A DNA stretch of 8,954 bases, from assembly GCA_014380605.1 (NCBI GenBank), contig JACMJO010000527.1, positions 1 to 8,954 of the forward strand. The letters run 5' to 3'. The notes under the pieces were generated by a model. It searched no databases, had not been told where the DNA came from, and saw only the letters and a list, made by a program, of their open reading frames with translations. The stretch's first letter is position 1; the number at the start of each line of letters is the position of its first letter. This document shows, piece after piece, positions 1-6,361 of this stretch. Both the position numbers and the translations under genes were made by a program. Source of the stretch: Fimbriimonadaceae bacterium. GTDB taxonomy: Bacteria > Armatimonadota > Fimbriimonadia > Fimbriimonadales > Fimbriimonadaceae.

Positions 1-649
1 CTCGAAAATCGGGAGACTCCTTTGTCGTTAGATCGTTTACGCTAAAAACGAGGTCTTTCAAAACAGCGTCTTTGGGGACTTCAAAGGTAAGAGCAAAATC
101 GGCAGCGGCTCCCGGAATGACCCGTGGCGCGCGGCTAACCATGTCTACCGATCCACCGTTGTATGGGGCGTAAGACTGCTCTTTCTCATCGGTGAGAGCC
201 GTGTTCTTACCCAACAAAATGTCAAACGTGACGGCTTCTTTAGTGCCGTTCTTGAGGCGACAGTGGATCGCTACAATTTCGTTATCCGAGGAGGCCGGTG
301 TCAAGTCATATCCCAGCTTGGCAAACTGCGGCGTGTAGCTTGACACTCGCGTGACTTTCACCACTTGGAATCGATACTTACCATTGAACAGCTCTTCCCC
401 GACCTTGCCCTTTACTCCTTGCACCATGTTGGCTCCGCCCGGCTTTACCAAGTCCCAACCTGACCCCGTTTTGACCACGGCCATGCCGAGAGCCTTTGCA
501 ATGTCGGCAAGGGGAACGTAAGTCTTTCCGTTACGGGTGAAAACGTCGCTGGTCGCAACCTTGCCTTCAATGCGAACCTGCTGACCCCAGAATGTGATGC
601 CAAGTGCGGTGATTCCAGCTAGAGCCAAAACGAATCCTGTTCTCTTCAT
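1..649 (-). CDS. Secreted protein with stalk-like N-terminal domain and DUF4352-like C-terminal part (3' end outside window)
   Basis: I translated this by hand; it is open from the ATG at 649 to the window edge (216 codons), so its C-terminus is missing. Residues 1-22 look like a Sec signal peptide (KR then LALAGITALGITFWG). Residues about 35-70 read like the copper-amine-oxidase-N-type 'stalk' domain of secreted bacterial proteins, with GKTYVPLADIAKALGM and a following GSGWDL strand. Residues about 93-205 (FQVVKVTRVSSY, then NEIVAIHCRLKNGTKEAVTF) resemble the immunoglobulin-like DUF4352 fold, but I assign this only by pattern. The start is well supported: on the minus strand GGAGGAGAG (657-665) sits about 7 nt before the ATG. 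It is probably exported and surface or periplasmic. It lies 57 nt downstream of the methyltransferase on the same strand and could be co-transcribed, though its strong own RBS does not require this. No enzymatic residues are evident. Confidence 0.8.
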   Translation of the reverse strand, partial: MKRTGFVLALAGITALGITFWGQQVRIEGKVATSDVFTRNGKTYVPLADIAKALGMAVVKTGSGWDLVKPGGANMVQGVKGKVGEELFNGKYRFQVVKVTRVSSYTPQFAKLGYDLTPASSDNEIVAIHCRLKNGTKEAVTFDILLGKNTALTDEKEQSYAPYNGGSVDMVSRAPRVIPGAAADFALTFEVPKDAVLKDLVFSVNDLTTKESPDFR

Positions 650-706
650 CAGTAGTCTCTCCTCCAGAAGTTTAATTCTATTGCATTGACCTTTACCTAT
701 TTGCAT

Positions 707-1450
707 CTAGGTTCTTCTACAGACGTACATAACTTCGATTTCATCCAAACTAAGAGGGCGTTGCCCCCAGTTCCCGGCGGTACCGCCAAATACGCGATCG
801 CATCTTAATCCCGCCTGAGCGAGAAGCCTTACCATCTCCGGCGGAATAAACAGCCGCTCGTGGATCTTGACGATTCGGGGACCTTCAGGCAAATCCCATT
901 CATCCTCATAGTTCGAGACCATGGTCGCGGGGTCGAACCTGCCAGCCTGAATGAACTCATCCTTCATTTGACGAATGACCTGATAGCCGTTGAGGGCCGT
1001 GAGAAGGAACGGGGCAGCCGATTTCAAGTGGTTGGCAATGTTCTTTAGAATCGCGAGATCATGGGCTTCGGGATCGTCCCCATGCCCGATCAGTCCAAAA
1101 CCGCCTTCACAAAAGGAGATCGCGGCATCGAAGGTTTGGTTGCCAAGGCCAAGTGGCTTCGTAGCGTCCGCTTGAAGCCATTGCACATCAACTCCTGCCT
1201 CCCGGGCCTTCCTCTTGGCTTCCGCTAGCATGCCCGATGAGATATCGACGCCCGTGACGTGATATCCGCGTTTGGCGAGTTCGATGGCGTGTCGCCCCGT
1301 TCCACAGCCCATGTCCAGGATGGACACGTCGTCGATCAAGGGAAACATCGAGAGAAAGAAATTGACCTCGGTAACGGTGTGCTTGGTAAACGGATTCTCA
1401 TCGTAATACGGTGCGTGGGAGTCAAAGAACTCCTGCCAGGTATCAGCCAT
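707..1450 (-). CDS. Class I SAM-dependent methyltransferase
   Basis: This 247-residue cytosolic protein carries the signatures of a Rossmann-fold methyltransferase (Methyltransf_25/11 type). Motif I is ILDMGCGTG at residues 44-52. The acidic end of strand beta2 is VTGVDIS, with D69 expected to hold the SAM ribose. QADAT at 93-97 precedes the adenine-binding region, and FDAAISF at 107-113 is motif IV-like. The N-terminal part (WQEFFDSHAPYYDENPF) resembles the lid of small-molecule methyltransferases. The substrate cannot be read from the sequence. The length is normal for the family. The ATG at 1450 has no clear Shine-Dalgarno. A TACCCT hexamer (minus strand, 1457-1462) lies 6 nt before it and would fit a leaderless -10 box, but this is weak. 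The gene is divergent from the membrane-protein/DUF1800/DUF1501 operon, which starts 124 bp away. Confidence 0.9.
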   Translation of the reverse strand: MADTWQEFFDSHAPYYDENPFTKHTVTEVNFFLSMFPLIDDVSILDMGCGTGRHAIELAKRGYHVTGVDISSGMLAEAKRKAREAGVDVQWLQADATKPLGLGNQTFDAAISFCEGGFGLIGHGDDPEAHDLAILKNIANHLKSAAPFLLTALNGYQVIRQMKDEFIQAGRFDPATMVSNYEDEWDLPEGPRIVKIHERLFIPPEMVRLLAQAGLRCDRVFGGTAGNWGQRPLSLDEIEVMYVCRRT

Positions 1451-1517
1451 GACGCAAGGGTACCGGCAAAGTCCTGGGACCCTAAACCTCCAAAAGGCCC
1501 AACCGGAACCCCTTCGC

Positions 1518-1546
1518 TTGGAACCAGACCGCTACCCACCTATCAT
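1518..1546 (+). promoter_or_regulatory. Sigma70-type promoter of the DUF1800/DUF1501 operon
   Basis: A -35 hexamer TTGGAA (1518-1523) and a -10 hexamer TATCAT (1541-1546) are separated by exactly 17 bp. Transcription would start near 1553, just before the GGAGG ribosome-binding site at 1559-1563. The promoter lies in the 124-bp divergent gap between the methyltransferase and the operon and is the best candidate for the three-gene plus-strand operon. This is a prediction from consensus match and geometry only. Confidence 0.6.
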
Positions 1547-1558
1547 GGCGAGTACATC

Positions 1559-1563
1559 GGAGG
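1559..1563 (+). promoter_or_regulatory. Ribosome-binding site deciding the 1575 start
   Basis: GGAGG lies 11 nt before the ATG at 1575. It supports that ATG over the in-frame upstream ATGs at 1449 and 1545, both of which lie upstream of the predicted transcription start near 1553. Confidence 0.6.
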
Positions 1564-1574
1564 ATTCAACAATC

Positions 1575-2090
1575 ATGGTCACTATCGGGGATAGTTTTGC
1601 AATCGTCGCTCTTCTGGGAGGGATTTGTCTTTCTGCTTGGGCGCTCATCATGGCCGTTGCGCTAGTTTTTCCGGGCAAAGCCCAACAGGCGCGGGGCCGA
1701 TTGGTCAACAGGCCTTGGGTTTCGTTCGTCGTCGGCCTGCTGATCTGGGCATCTGCGGGTGTCGTCTCGGCGGGAATGCTGGCGAGCCCCTTGCCCCTTG
1801 CCAAGCTGATCGGCTGGATGGGAATTTTGGGCTTGGCTTCTATCGCCGCGGTGGGTAGCGCTGGTTTGGCGACCCTCGCGAGTGAGCGACTGAAGGCCAT
1901 GGCTCCGGACCAAACTTCCTATGCTTCCCTGTCAAAGAGCGCGGCATACATCGTGATCGCTGGACTAGTGCCGGTATTAGGCTGGTTCCTGATCGTTCCC
2001 TTCCTGATCTTTGCCTCAACGGGTGCTGGAACAGCCGCCCTCTTGATTCGAGATCGCCGATCGGTTGAAGTGCCGGGGTTCATGCCGTGA
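1575..2090 (+). CDS. Multi-pass inner-membrane protein of unknown function
   Basis: The preferred product is 171 residues. The frame is open back to an ATG at 1449, but the first 42 codons of that version are polar, Pro-rich and precede the predicted promoter and RBS, so I start at 1575. Hydrophobic segments are at about residues 8-32, 49-70, 77-100 and 122-155. The last is long and could be a helical hairpin (AAYIVIAGLVPVLGWFLIVP and beyond). A basic loop (KAQQARGRLVNR) follows the first segment, and the protein ends in a short RDRR-containing tail. The Gly/Leu/Val-rich last segment is reminiscent of membrane regions found in bactofilin-associated proteins, but I do not recognise a family. 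It is the first gene of the operon, and its TGA overlaps the GTG start of the DUF1800 gene. That overlap suggests translational coupling and a possible link with export or anchoring of the next two products. Confidence 0.75.
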   Translation: MVTIGDSFAIVALLGGICLSAWALIMAVALVFPGKAQQARGRLVNRPWVSFVVGLLIWASAGVVSAGMLASPLPLAKLIGWMGILGLASIAAVGSAGLATLASERLKAMAPDQTSYASLSKSAAYIVIAGLVPVLGWFLIVPFLIFASTGAGTAALLIRDRRSVEVPGFMP

Positions 2091-3502
2091 AATTGAGCCG
2101 TCGCCAACTGCTTGGGCTCGGCATGACCGGGGCGGCGGTGGCTGGATGTGCGCCAATTGCGCGACGCCTGGCTGCCGACCTCCCGGCCGATGTCTCCCTT
2201 CCCAAAGGGGACGTGGAGCCGACACTTCGCCTGGTCAATCGGCTGAGCTTTGGCTCCACTCCGGGCGAGGTATCGCGGGTGAAAGCGTTGGGGCGGCAAG
2301 CATATCTGGATCAACAGCTCAATCCAACCGACGACGAGCCTGCTCATCTCACGGTTCAGCTTTATCGGCTGGATGCGTATCGGATGGATTCGCACGAGAT
2401 GGAGGAGTTGCCGATCGATCTCGTTCTCATGCAACTTCAACAGGGAACTATCCTGAGGGCGACATACAGTCCGCACCAACTTCGGGAAAGGTTGATCGAG
2501 TTCTGGAGCGACCATTTCAACATCTATGCCCGAAAAGGAAGCTCCGCCTTCCGAAAGGGTGTGGACGATACCAACGTCATTCGCAAGCATGCCCTGGGCA
2601 ACTTTAAGGACCTGGTTAGCGGATCGGCCCACAGTCCGGCGATGCTCGCCTACCTGGACAACCAGGTGAACGTGAAGGGCGTGGCGAACGAGAACTATGC
2701 CCGGGAATTGATGGAGCTTCATACCCTTGGAGTCCATGGCGGTTACACGCAGCGGGATGTCCAGGAAGTCGCTCGGTGCTTCACCGGGTGGGGGATCGAG
2801 AACCGATTCATGCGGCCTAAGGGCAAGTTCGTCTTCAACTCCGAGCGGCATGACGACGGCGAGAAGGTTGTGCTGGGCAATCGGATTGCGCCTTTGGGAG
2901 GCGAGAAGGATGGCGAACGAGTGATCGAGCTCCTGGCCCTGCACCCCAACACCGCCAAGTTCATCTGCACCAAGATGTGCCGATACTTCCTGGGGCATAC
3001 CGAGTCCAAGGTGGTGGATCAGATGGCGAAGGTCTATCTTGCGAACCGGGGCGAGATCAAGCCCGTGGTAGCCGAGATGTTCTCGGAAGCCAACCTTGCG
3101 GAGGCTCCGCCGGTCCAAAAACGGCCGTTCGATTACATGATTTCGGCGCTTCGAGCGACCGGGGCTCAGACGGATGGGGGTCGGGCTTTGCAGGAGCACC
3201 TCGACCGAATGGGGATGCCCCTCTACCAGTGGCCGATGCCCGATGGGTACCCGGTGAAATCCGAGGCTTGGACGGGGACCTTGCTGGCGCGTTGGAACTT
3301 TGCCGCCGCGATGGCAAGGAATGAGATTTCGGGGACGGTCGTGGACATCAAGAAGCTTGAGGAGCGATCCAAGGGCGATCTTGCCTCTGTCCTGACGGGC
3401 TCTTCAGAGCGCGCCCGACTCGTCGCCAAACATGTGCCCGCCAACGACCTGACCAAGCTTGCGACGGCTTGCCTCGCCTCGCCCGACTTCCAGTGGAGAT
3501 AG
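2087..3502 (+). CDS. DUF1800 family Tat-exported lipoprotein
   Basis: This is a 471-residue protein of the DUF1800 family (PF07394's usual partner family), of typical length. The N-terminus is a twin-arginine signal (KLSRRQLLGLG, residues 2-12) followed by a lipobox-like VAGC with Cys21, so the mature protein is probably a folded lipoprotein delivered by Tat. Family landmarks follow in order: RLVNRLSFGSTPGEV near 48-62, FWSDHFNIYARK at 139-150, ENYARELMELHTLGVHGGYT from 202 continuing to the CFTGW at 231-235, HDDGEKVVLG at 255-264, and HPNTAKFICTKMCRYFLG at 286-303. The function of DUF1800 is not established; these proteins are generally encoded beside DUF1501 proteins, as here. The start is the GTG at 2087, which overlaps the upstream TGA in GTGA. 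No strong Shine-Dalgarno precedes it, so initiation is probably by coupling. The DUF1501 gene begins 2 nt after its stop. Confidence 0.93.
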   Translation: MKLSRRQLLGLGMTGAAVAGCAPIARRLAADLPADVSLPKGDVEPTLRLVNRLSFGSTPGEVSRVKALGRQAYLDQQLNPTDDEPAHLTVQLYRLDAYRMDSHEMEELPIDLVLMQLQQGTILRATYSPHQLRERLIEFWSDHFNIYARKGSSAFRKGVDDTNVIRKHALGNFKDLVSGSAHSPAMLAYLDNQVNVKGVANENYARELMELHTLGVHGGYTQRDVQEVARCFTGWGIENRFMRPKGKFVFNSERHDDGEKVVLGNRIAPLGGEKDGERVIELLALHPNTAKFICTKMCRYFLGHTESKVVDQMAKVYLANRGEIKPVVAEMFSEANLAEAPPVQKRPFDYMISALRATGAQTDGGRALQEHLDRMGMPLYQWPMPDGYPVKSEAWTGTLLARWNFAAAMARNEISGTVVDIKKLEERSKGDLASVLTGSSERARLVAKHVPANDLTKLATACLASPDFQWR

Positions 3503-3504
3503 AA

Positions 3505-4809
3505 ATGAGTAACGGTTGCGAGTCTTATCGAGTTGCCGAGTCCAAGCGATCTGAGGAGTTTGGGTGGCAGATGTCCCGACGCGGGCTTCTGGCGACGGTT
3601 GGCCTGGGTGCCGCCGGTTGGCTGGGAGCCAAGTCGGCTTTGGCCCAAGTGGTGGTCAGCGAGGATGCCAAGGATCATGAGGGCGACATCCTGATCAGCG
3701 TTTTCCTTCGCGGCGGGATGGATGGGCTGAGCGCGGTGGTGCCCTATGCCGAGGACGCCTACCATCGGGGCCGCCCAAACTTGCGATTGCGCTCCCCCAA
3801 GGACAACTCTGCGGGCGCGGCTTACAAGGCGCTGGACCTGGATGGGTTCTTTGGGCTCAATCCGGGCTTGGCGGCGTTGCTGCCCCTCTACAAGGAGGGC
3901 AAGATGGCGGTCGTCCATGCCGTGGGCTCGGGCGACCAGACTCGATCGCACTTTGAGGCGATGAACGCGATGGAGCGCGGGATGCACCAGATTCGCGGCG
4001 GAGTCCAAACTGGGTGGGTGGCCCGACACCTGGCCTCGACCCCTCGCCGGAATCCAACTCCCTTGCGCGCGGTTGCGCTGAGCTCGGTGATGCCCGATGC
4101 CCTCAGGGGAGCTTCCCATGCCACCACCATGGCGAGCTTGACGGATTTCCGCCTTGCCGATCCGGGGCTGAAGGAGATGCTGACCGGGCTCTATGGCAAT
4201 GGCAACGACGTGATGGCCCAGGCGGGGCGGGAGACGCTCCAGGTGCTGGACAAGCTGAGCCATATCAAGATGGAGAACAAGCCCGCCGGGTATCCGGGGT
4301 CTGGTCTTGGCATTGCCCTTCAACAGGTGGCGACCCTGATCCGGTCGGGAGTCGGGCTGGAGGTGGCTTGCCTGGAGATGGGCGGTTGGGATACCCATGT
4401 GGCCCAGGGCACCATCAGCGGTTGGCTTCCCGGCTACCTGAAGGAGCTGGGCGATGCGCTCGCCGCCTTCGAGAAGGATATGGGGCCAGAGATGCGGCGG
4501 ATCACCCTGATCGTCCAAACCGAATTCGGCCGCCGGGTGAACGAGAACACGGGCCTGGGCACCGACCATGGCCGGGCGTCCGCGATGTTCCTGCTCGGCG
4601 GAAGCGTGCGGGGCGGGCGGGTGTTCGCCGATTGGCCCGGGATGGAGGAGAAACAGCTCGACGAAGTCGGCGATCTCCGGGTCACCACCGACTATCGTGA
4701 CGTCCTGGCGGATGCCCTAACCCAGCGGGTGGCCGGAAGCCGGCCCGCCGAGGTCTTCCCGGGTTGGGAGCCGAAGCGGTCGGGCGGCTACTTTTCTCCG
4801 CTGAGTTGA
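3505..4809 (+). CDS. DUF1501 family Tat-exported protein
   Basis: This 434-residue protein belongs to DUF1501, considered alkaline-phosphatase-like in fold. A Tat signal (MSRRGLLATVGLGAAGWLG, residues 23-41, then AKSALAQ as a likely cleavage site) follows a short Cys-containing prefix, a common layout in this family. Landmarks are FLRGGMDGLSAVVPY (67-81), QTRSHFEAMNAMERG (145-159), EMGGWDTH (291-298), TEFGRR (339-344), GTDHGRA (352-358) and VTTDYRDVLADAL near the end. The Asp/His in GGWDTH and DHG are candidate metal ligands by analogy with the superfamily. I start at ATG 3505, 2 nt after the DUF1800 stop with GGAGA just upstream. An alternative ATG at 3571-3574 would begin directly at the Tat motif. 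The reading frame also extends upstream to a TTG within the DUF1800 gene, which I reject. Its last 140 bp exist again at 7619-7758. Confidence 0.93.
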   Translation: MSNGCESYRVAESKRSEEFGWQMSRRGLLATVGLGAAGWLGAKSALAQVVVSEDAKDHEGDILISVFLRGGMDGLSAVVPYAEDAYHRGRPNLRLRSPKDNSAGAAYKALDLDGFFGLNPGLAALLPLYKEGKMAVVHAVGSGDQTRSHFEAMNAMERGMHQIRGGVQTGWVARHLASTPRRNPTPLRAVALSSVMPDALRGASHATTMASLTDFRLADPGLKEMLTGLYGNGNDVMAQAGRETLQVLDKLSHIKMENKPAGYPGSGLGIALQQVATLIRSGVGLEVACLEMGGWDTHVAQGTISGWLPGYLKELGDALAAFEKDMGPEMRRITLIVQTEFGRRVNENTGLGTDHGRASAMFLLGGSVRGGRVFADWPGMEEKQLDEVGDLRVTTDYRDVLADALTQRVAGSRPAEVFPGWEPKRSGGYFSPLS

Positions 4810-4822
4810 AGTGAGAACTTCA
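4807..4822. terminator. Short hairpin between convergent genes, possible weak terminator
   Basis: TGAAGT-GAGA-ACTTCA is a perfect 6-bp stem with a GNRA-type loop. It starts in the DUF1501 stop codon and lies between that gene and the convergent minus-strand gene ending at 4834. There is no T-run, so intrinsic termination is doubtful. The duplicate DUF1501 end at 7619-7758 lacks this hairpin. Confidence 0.3.
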
Positions 4823-4833
4823 GTGGAGGGGAA

Positions 4834-5265
4834 CTACTCAATGTTCTCTCGCCACAAAAACTTTCGCTTCAAAGCTATCCACTGTTGCCTTAACCATGAG
4901 CCCCGGGGTTCTGTACATACCCTCACCCAGCGATAAGGAATGCTATAAGAAATCATCTCACCGGACTCCATTTGCCCCGTCTTGTACTCTGGGCGGACGA
5001 CTTTGTTCTTCAAACGAAGCTGCCTTAGCTGCGCAATGAGACTCGCGGGCATGTTGGTAAACGTAAACGCGTGCGTCTCTTGGCCGGAGCCTATGTAGAT
5101 GTAGTAAACGCTGCCTGGTACAAGTTGCCACCCTTCGTGGACGTCTTCCTCGCCCCTGTGCTTGCGAAGCCATTCAAGGGTGTCGGGTTCGCCTGGGAGC
5201 AGGGCAAACACGGCAAGGATCAGGGCGGTTGCCGCTACTCCAATCCAAACCCATCGCTTGCGCAT
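4834..5265 (-). CDS. Type I array protein: signal-anchored small protein, unknown function
   Basis: I do not recognise a named family for this 143-residue protein. Residues 2-4 (RKR) followed by a hydrophobic segment at 5-24 (WVWIGVAATALILAVFALLP) form an N-in signal anchor or uncleaved signal. There is no lipobox Cys, and the remainder should lie outside the cytoplasmic membrane. Features shared with the other type I genes are EPDTLEWLR at 26-34, HAFTFTNMPASLIAQLRQL at 65-83, and the C-terminal GSWLRQQWIALKRKFLW at 122-138. The first ~17 codons and the upstream DNA belong to the repeated start module. Here the -10-like TACAAT (5269-5274) is only 3 nt from ATG because of a small deletion relative to the other copies. 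There is no Shine-Dalgarno. The gene is convergent with DUF1501 (24-nt gap) and lies 30 nt downstream of the next array gene. Confidence 0.75.
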   Translation of the reverse strand: MRKRWVWIGVAATALILAVFALLPGEPDTLEWLRKHRGEEDVHEGWQLVPGSVYYIYIGSGQETHAFTFTNMPASLIAQLRQLRLKNKVVRPEYKTGQMESGEMISYSIPYRWVRVCTEPRGSWLRQQWIALKRKFLWRENIE

Positions 5266-5274
5266 GCTATTGTA
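5212..5274 (-). repeat. Start-module repeat, copy A
   Basis: This is a near-identical DNA block covering the -10-like box, the start codon and the first ~17 codons of the gene ending at 4834. Between the codons for MRKRWVWIGVAATALILA and those of copies B and D there are only a few base changes, including synonymous ones. Outside the module the genes share little DNA identity. Copy A has lost 4 nt between TACAAT and ATG. Confidence 0.85.
5269..5274 (-). promoter_or_regulatory. Possible -10 box (TACAAT) of copy A
   Basis: On the minus strand TACAAT is followed by AGC and then ATG. In the other copies 7 nt intervene, so this copy may be impaired or use a different start. The 15-bp block just upstream (5276-5290, TGCGGTTTCGCGGTC on the plus strand) is identical to 8195-8209 upstream of copy E. 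Confidence 0.35.
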
Positions 5275-5295
5275 GTGCGGTTTCGCGGTCAGCAG

Positions 5296-5679
5296 TCAGT
5301 TGGTGAAGGGCGGGGAGATTCGCTCCATCAGCAACTGCCATTGGACCGTGAGCCAGGATGGTTCCGGCACATTGGAGACGAAGATCTGGCCCAGGCTGAC
5401 ATTGCAAAGTGCCTCCCTTCCACTCGGCAGGTCGAAACTGAAGTAAACGCTCGGCGGCTCCAAGTTGGACAACTTTCGCAACTCGATCAATAATCCAGCC
5501 GGAATCTGTTTGAAAACGAATACCTTGTGCCAGACTGGCGGATTCACCCTATAGACCTCGTGTTGTGGATTGTGCCGCCGTATGAAGTCCAACTCATCCG
5601 GCTCGCGGGGGATCAAGGCAAAGGCGGCAAGGATCAGTGCGGTTGCCGCTACTCCAATCCAAACCCATCGCCTGCGCAT
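5296..5679 (-). CDS. Type I array protein: signal-anchored small protein, unknown function
   Basis: This 127-residue protein is a paralogue of the products of 4834-5265 and 7055-7507. The anchor is RRR then WVWIGVAATALILAAFALIP (residues 5-24). EPDELDFIR at 26-34 follows immediately. VFVFKQIPAGLLIELRKL at 53-70 and PEPSWLTVQWQLLMERI at 105-121 match the shared motifs. There is no lipobox and no catalytic signature. The protein is probably bitopic with an outward-facing domain of about 100 residues. The start is fixed by the repeated module, with TATAAT (5687-5692) 7 nt before the ATG and no Shine-Dalgarno, which fits a leaderless transcript. It lies 21 nt from the type II gene 5701-6237 and 30 nt from the next type I gene; co-transcription along the strand is possible. 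Confidence 0.75.
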   Translation of the reverse strand: MRRRWVWIGVAATALILAAFALIPREPDELDFIRRHNPQHEVYRVNPPVWHKVFVFKQIPAGLLIELRKLSNLEPPSVYFSFDLPSGREALCNVSLGQIFVSNVPEPSWLTVQWQLLMERISPPFTN

Positions 5680-5698
5680 GATGGTTATTATAGTGCGG
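5626..5698 (-). repeat. Start-module repeat, copy B
   Basis: This copy spans the -10-like box, the ATG at 5679 and the signal-anchor codons. It differs from copies A and D at only a few positions, for example GTG for GGG near 5638 and CCT for CTT near 5672. Immediately upstream of it (plus-strand right side) lies the 18-bp DUF1501 remnant at 5707-5724. Confidence 0.85.
5687..5692 (-). promoter_or_regulatory. Possible leaderless-type -10 box (TATAAT)
   Basis: There is a perfect TATAAT on the minus strand, then 7 nt (AACCATC), then the ATG at 5679. Transcription would start at or next to the start codon. No convincing -35 hexamer is seen. Confidence 0.5.
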
Positions 5699-5700
5699 AA

Positions 5701-6237
5701 TCACAGCGAGGTCTTCCCGGGTTGCGGCCAGCGATACGGATGGTATTCGAGCCCGCCTTTTCGCGAAGGCAAGGCTTGAAAGCGAAGTAGCTCCTTTCCG
5801 CTTGTCAAGTAGATATCGAAAGCTACTTTTTGAGTGTCTTTATCGATCCATACAGCAATCGGACGAAAATCTATTGTCCACACGTTATTAACCTTGCCTG
5901 TAAGCTTCAAGATCTTCTCTACATCGAAGGGAAAGCGTAAAGGCGAGCCAGTGGCAATTTCTACACCCGGCGAAGTTGGAACTGCTGCTTCCTGTAACTT
6001 ACGACCTTCGTATGAAAGGCCAAACAAATCGCTCGGCATTTCTCGCTCAAGCACTTTTGCGACTACGTTCGGAGCAGCGTTAACAACATAATTCAGTTGG
6101 AGAGAACTAACCTGCGTAAAAGTGAAGCCGCGCCTAAAAAGCACATTCTCCAAGTTCAATCGAGTAATGCGGTCACGAACGTCGACGCCAATAAACGTTT
6201 GCAGGACTAAGAGGTGCGCGAGACTAACGATCATCAT
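5701..6237 (-). CDS. Type II array protein, unknown function
   Basis: The preferred product is 178 residues from ATG 6237 (another ATG follows at 6234; the frame can be extended to a TTG at 6249). The N-terminus MMIVSLAHLLVLQTFIG is hydrophobic and could be a short signal peptide. Residues 17-78 (VDVRDRITRLNLENVLFRRG, then a hydrophobic strand, APNVVAKVLE, DLFGL) align by eye with residues 50-112 of the product of 6362-6976 (VHMTDKITRRHVRSLLMERG, DYPVVALTKLM, DKFNL). Both contain V-x(2-3)-D-(R/K)-I-T-R and an amphipathic stretch. No known domain is recognised. The G+C looks lower than in the DUF1800/DUF1501 genes. The gene does not carry the start module. Its last codons (WPQPGKTSL, stop at 5701) are read antisense through the 18-bp DUF1501 remnant. 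There is a 124-nt gap to the upstream gene. Confidence 0.65.
   Translation of the reverse strand: MMIVSLAHLLVLQTFIGVDVRDRITRLNLENVLFRRGFTFTQVSSLQLNYVVNAAPNVVAKVLEREMPSDLFGLSYEGRKLQEAAVPTSPGVEIATGSPLRFPFDVEKILKLTGKVNNVWTIDFRPIAVWIDKDTQKVAFDIYLTSGKELLRFQALPSRKGGLEYHPYRWPQPGKTSL
5707..5724 (+). repeat. 18-bp remnant of the DUF1501 3' end
   Basis: CGAGGTCTTCCCGGGTTG is identical to 4749-4766 in the DUF1501 gene and to 7704-7721 in the large fragment. It sits between a start module (copy B) and the 3' end of the next array gene, the same relative place as the 7619-7758 copy. An 18-bp exact match by chance within 9 kb is unlikely. Confidence 0.55.
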
Positions 6238-6361
6238 GTGTTGGCTCAAAAGGGACCAAGGGTGTCCATACCCTTCTTCATTCTCGCATGCTTTGCGCTT
6301 TCCCTCCTTTAGGAGATGATGTCCTTGCAGCGGCTTTGGCGGCTCCGATTCCGTGGTCGCT
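6238..6361 (-). other. Gap upstream of the type II gene, with an inverted repeat
   Basis: This 124-nt gap separates two type II genes. On the minus strand it holds AAAGGAGGG (about 6301-6309), followed only by very short frames (ATG CGA GAA TGA, then an 11-codon frame). It also holds a perfect 6-bp inverted repeat at 6258-6275. I see no convincing promoter for the 6237 start. Confidence 0.4.
6258..6275. terminator. Inverted repeat, possible hairpin
   Basis: AAGGGT-GTCCAT-ACCCTT forms a perfect 6-bp stem with a 6-nt loop, 21 nt before the ATG at 6237 on the minus strand. On that strand it is followed by GGTCCCTTTT, so it could be a weak terminator of 6362-6976 or a translational control hairpin for 5701-6237. 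Confidence 0.3.

Noticed and set aside
1919..3199. Long (426-codon) minus-strand open frame opposite the DUF1800 gene
   Set aside because: The plus strand encodes a clear DUF1800 protein. The antisense product is His/Arg/Pro-rich with no domain, as expected from high-GC codon use.
3469..3504. TTG at 3469 as start of the DUF1501 gene
   Set aside because: It lies inside the DUF1800 coding region. The ATG at 3505 has a nearby GGAGA and follows the DUF1800 stop by 2 nt.
3223..4569. Long (448-codon) minus-strand open frame opposite DUF1800/DUF1501
   Set aside because: It spans two recognised genes in antisense, has biased composition and no recognisable motif.
4014..4700. 228-codon plus-strand frame inside the DUF1501 gene
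   Set aside because: It is an alternative frame of a well-supported gene, with Gly/Arg/Pro-rich low-complexity composition.
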